Assembly: GCA_947447895.1 (NCBI GenBank)
Contig: CANFLM010000001.1
Location: 26,875 to 90,874 of the forward strand
Source: Hyphomicrobiales bacterium
Lineage (GTDB): Bacteria > Pseudomonadota > Alphaproteobacteria > Rhizobiales > Beijerinckiaceae
Direction of reading: 5' to 3'
Length of the DNA stretch: 64,000 nt
Shown piece after piece: positions 62,297-64,000 of the stretch (position 1 is its first letter; each line of letters starts with the position of its first letter). The translations under genes and the position numbers were made by a program. A model generated the notes under the pieces. It had not been told where the DNA came from, searched no databases, and saw only the letters and a list, made by a program, of their open reading frames with translations.

Positions 62297-62789
62297 TTAT
62301 TGAAAAAGGGCGGGCATTTCTCCGACAGCCTTTTTCTCTTCGGGAAACCGACCATCACGATCAAATTGTGCGTGGGACTGTCTTTCGAACACCTTCAACA
62401 CCGCTTCGGTCCCAATCTGGCGCAGGGCGGTGTGCAGAAGGATCGTATTGCTCCGCAACAAGTCAGGCGTTCCAGAAGTCAGATTGGCTGTTGTCGGCAA
62501 TGCCGGCCATGACGATGGCCTCTGGCCCGGCTGCTCCTCGGGGATTGAGCACGCAGGATCCGCCTTGGATGTGGATGACCAAACGCTTGCGGTTTTCCGG
62601 AGGAAGCGTGTTGGCGATCGGGTAGACAGGCTCGCCGTGTTGTCTGCGCCAATGACATTCAAATGGCTCGGATGGAACAAGCATGTCTGTGTCCGGCGTT
62701 GCGGGGCGAGGGCAATCCGACACCGGACACAGCAGGCTGCTTTTATGCGAATTGTGATGCGTGATTTGTGATTGCTGGAAAAAATACAA
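62297..62789 (-). pseudogene. frameshifted unknown gene upstream of the 62204 terminator
   Basis: Two minus-strand reading frames join end to end. The first carries LPPENRKRLVIHIQGGSC and GPEAIVMAGIADNSQSDFWNA and stops at 62463. The other resumes at once with DLLRSNTILLHTALRQIGTE, AVLKVFERQSHAQFD and EKKAVGEMPALFQ, stopping at 62297. A single-base indel near 62,466-62,480 would give one continuous protein of about 130-160 residues ahead of an intact terminator. No family is recognised. The left end of the first frame opens on TTG without a ribosome site, so the start is unclear. A sequencing error is possible. Confidence 0.45.
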
Positions 62790-63003
62790 TGAAAATGGTT
62801 ATTGGATGATTTATATAAGAATCAAAGCATTAATATAATCAAAATCAATCGATATATTCTATTTTAATTTTGATCTATTTTTGTAAAAAAATGCAAATAT
62901 TATATAATAAAAACGAAAATACATTTATATTTATAATATGTATACGAATGAAATTATTTGATTTAATATAAATATCATATTGAATAAATAAAGGATTATT
63001 AAA
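62790..63003. promoter_or_regulatory. AT-rich region upstream of the truncated AraC gene
   Basis: 214 bp, almost wholly A/T (for example TATATTCTATTTTAATTTTG and AAATATTATATAATAAAAAC). It holds the promoter and leader of the AraC gene, with AAGGATTATTAAA just before ATG 63004 as ribosome site. Its composition matches the AT-rich blocks at 21.9, 34.8 and 36.1 kb and fits an H-NS/MucR-type target. Confidence 0.5.
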
Positions 63004-63873
63004 ATGTATACAAAAATTGCATTTAATGACACCAAAGTAAATATATCGAATGACATAAAAATGATGGCTGACAAAGTGTCATCATTAATACCGGTAATTC
63101 ATGCTTTCTCTGCGCTCAAAGAGGGAGAAGATTTTGGATTAAAAATGTCGCAAATGACTATTAACGGTTTGAATTTGATAGCTTATGCTCAAAGTGGAAT
63201 ATATCTGGAGCGTGATGACTGTAAGGGGTTTGATCTGCTTATCCCGATGGAAGGGCAAAACCATACCGTGGTCGGGAGAACAAAATACCAATTTAATGCA
63301 GGGGAGACAGCGTTTTTAGCTGCAAGTGAAAGAAGACAGTCAACATTGAGAAGAAGCGGCGTTAATATTGGCCTCAATGCGGATCGTCTGAATAAGACAT
63401 GTGCATCCATTATGGGTGTTGAGGATAAAAAAGTCATTGATTTGAATATCAGAACTCCATCACTTCAACATGATAAAATAAAATTTTCTATTTTATTTAA
63501 AAGTATTTTCAACCATATCAATTTTGTTGATGGGAATAAGAAAATACTGAATAGGTTATTGTTGGACGATTACCTATATAGATTATGCGCGGCTCTTTTA
63601 CATCCCGAATTGTTTTTGGTTGGCAACACATTCAATGGCAAGGAGCCACAGGTTCGTCTGGAATTGGGACTGCTTTGTGAATGGATGAATGGCCACATCC
63701 AGCAACCGATCTCATTGACGCAGATGGAGGAGCAAAGCGGTTTGTCATCCCGCGTGCTTCAATACTCATTCAAAAAATCATTCGGGATGCGTCCAGTCGA
63801 ATGGCTGCGCAAGCAGAGAATTCATGCTGCACATGCCATTTTAATGAAATCGGATAAAAAAATTAGGGGCTGA
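63004..63873 (+). pseudogene. AraC family regulator truncated by an IS
   Basis: 289 codons remain. The N-terminal part (residues 1-190) is a ligand/dimerisation domain like that of the AraC gene at 20.9 kb (CKGFDLLIPMEGQNHTVVG, FNAGETAFLAASERR). The first DNA-binding helix-turn-helix is present: ISLTQMEEQSGLSSRVLQYSFKKSFGMRPVEWLRKQRIHAAHAIL. The paralogue continues with a second unit of about 50 residues, but here the reading breaks at MKSDKKIRG-stop where GGGGCTGACATAGAT (IS end) begins. The protein lacks the second HTH and is probably non-functional. Codon use is AT-rich compared with neighbours. Confidence 0.82.
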
Positions 63874-64000
63874 CATAGATAGCAGAAAAAGGCTATTTAT
63901 GTCAGATGGTTAGGAAAAGGCGAAAAAGCAGACTTTTACCAAGTATTCAAAAGCGGTTACTTGAGCAATTTGCGGCAGGTGTTTCTGCGCGAACGGCTGC
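63866..64000 (+). mobile_element. IS1595/IS1016-family insertion sequence, left end (runs off window)
   Basis: GGGGCTGACATAGATAGCAG from 63866 resembles the terminal inverted repeat of IS1016/IS1595-type elements. The AraC frame is broken exactly at this point, and a transposase start follows 40 bp in. The eight bases before it (AAAAATTA, 63858-63865) would be the target duplication if the element begins at 63866, which needs the right end to confirm. The rest of the element is outside the window. Confidence 0.72.
63906..64000 (+). CDS. IS1595/IS1016-family transposase, N-terminal fragment
   Basis: ATG 63906 opens MVRKRRKSRLLPSIQKRLLEQFAAGVSARTA, then the window ends after 31 codons. The K-x-R/S-R-L...K-x-L-x-E-x-F-x-A-G-x-x-A-R-T-A pattern is that of the N-terminal HTH of IS1016-type (IS1595 family) transposases, which bind the inverted repeats. 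The DDNK catalytic part lies beyond the edge. The gene is inside the element that interrupts the AraC gene. Confidence 0.72.
   Translation, partial: MVRKRRKSRLLPSIQKRLLEQFAAGVSARTA

Noticed and set aside
1..64000. CRISPR arrays or long direct repeats
   Set aside because: No regularly spaced short repeats were seen by eye. The only repeated protein-coding structure is the EF-hand gene.

Overview
The window comes from a free-living or plant/soil-type alphaproteobacterium, probably close to the Hyphomicrobiales. The reasons are a MucR/Ros regulator, a 'NWSGFYVGLQAG'-type small outer-membrane barrel (Omp25/31 kind), an exo-style exopolysaccharide cluster, many solute uptake operons and moderately GC-rich coding DNA. 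Genus cannot be named from the sequence. No rRNA, tRNA or CRISPR array was seen.

Layout. 0-3 kb: 5' end of queC and two MFS transporters with a small ORF between them. 3.07-3.58 kb: a decayed BrnT/CopG-type toxin-antitoxin pair. 3.6-9.2 kb: an MlrC-type M81 peptidase, two lipoproteins, a small acidic protein and a 797-residue protein with 20 EF-hand-like loops. 9.3-18.1 kb: membrane O-acyltransferase, outer-membrane barrel, DHA2 efflux pump, Sel1-repeat protein, MBL-fold hydrolase, carboxymuconolactone-decarboxylase-like protein and a zinc-independent MDR oxidoreductase. 18.2-21.7 kb: MucR, a glycine-zipper lipoprotein, a short PhaC-like hydrolase and an AraC regulator.

22.8-36.0 kb is a minus-strand exopolysaccharide locus of the Wzx/Wzy type. 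It encodes a polysaccharide deacetylase, an ExoY-like sugar transferase, a GT2-Wzz fusion, a GT4 transferase, a flippase fused to a GH16 glycanase, an ExoF-like export protein, an O-antigen-ligase/polymerase, a mannose-isomerase-type cupin, GalE, a host-attachment-family protein and one unknown protein. Four consecutive start/stop overlaps or near-abutments between 28.2 and 34.1 kb show tight translational coupling. Several genes in and around this locus are preceded by very AT-rich DNA, the kind of sequence MucR binds as an H-NS-like silencer, and mucR itself lies about 4 kb away.

36.6-39.8 kb: a MacA-MacB or DevBCA-like exporter (adaptor, permease, ATPase). 40.0-46.5 kb: a LacI-controlled ABC sugar importer with a GH63-like glycosidase, preceded by a perfect 20-bp palindrome that is a strong operator candidate. 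47.7-50.3 kb: an SDR dehydrogenase with a split transketolase. 50.4-58.3 kb: a minus-strand Opp/Dpp peptide importer with an M20 peptidase and an NHL-propeller protein. 58.5-62.0 kb: a PheC-like secreted protein, an EamA exporter, a Gfo/Idh/MocA dehydrogenase and a small secreted protein. 62.2-64.0 kb: a frameshifted unknown gene with its own terminator, and an AraC gene cut off by what looks like an IS1595/IS1016-family element running off the end of the window.

The most unusual content is the pair of domain fusions in one polysaccharide operon (flippase-GH16 and GT2-Wzz), the highly ordered EF-hand super-repeat protein, and the several relic genes (toxin-antitoxin pair, truncated AraC, frameshifted ORFs) in gaps between operons.
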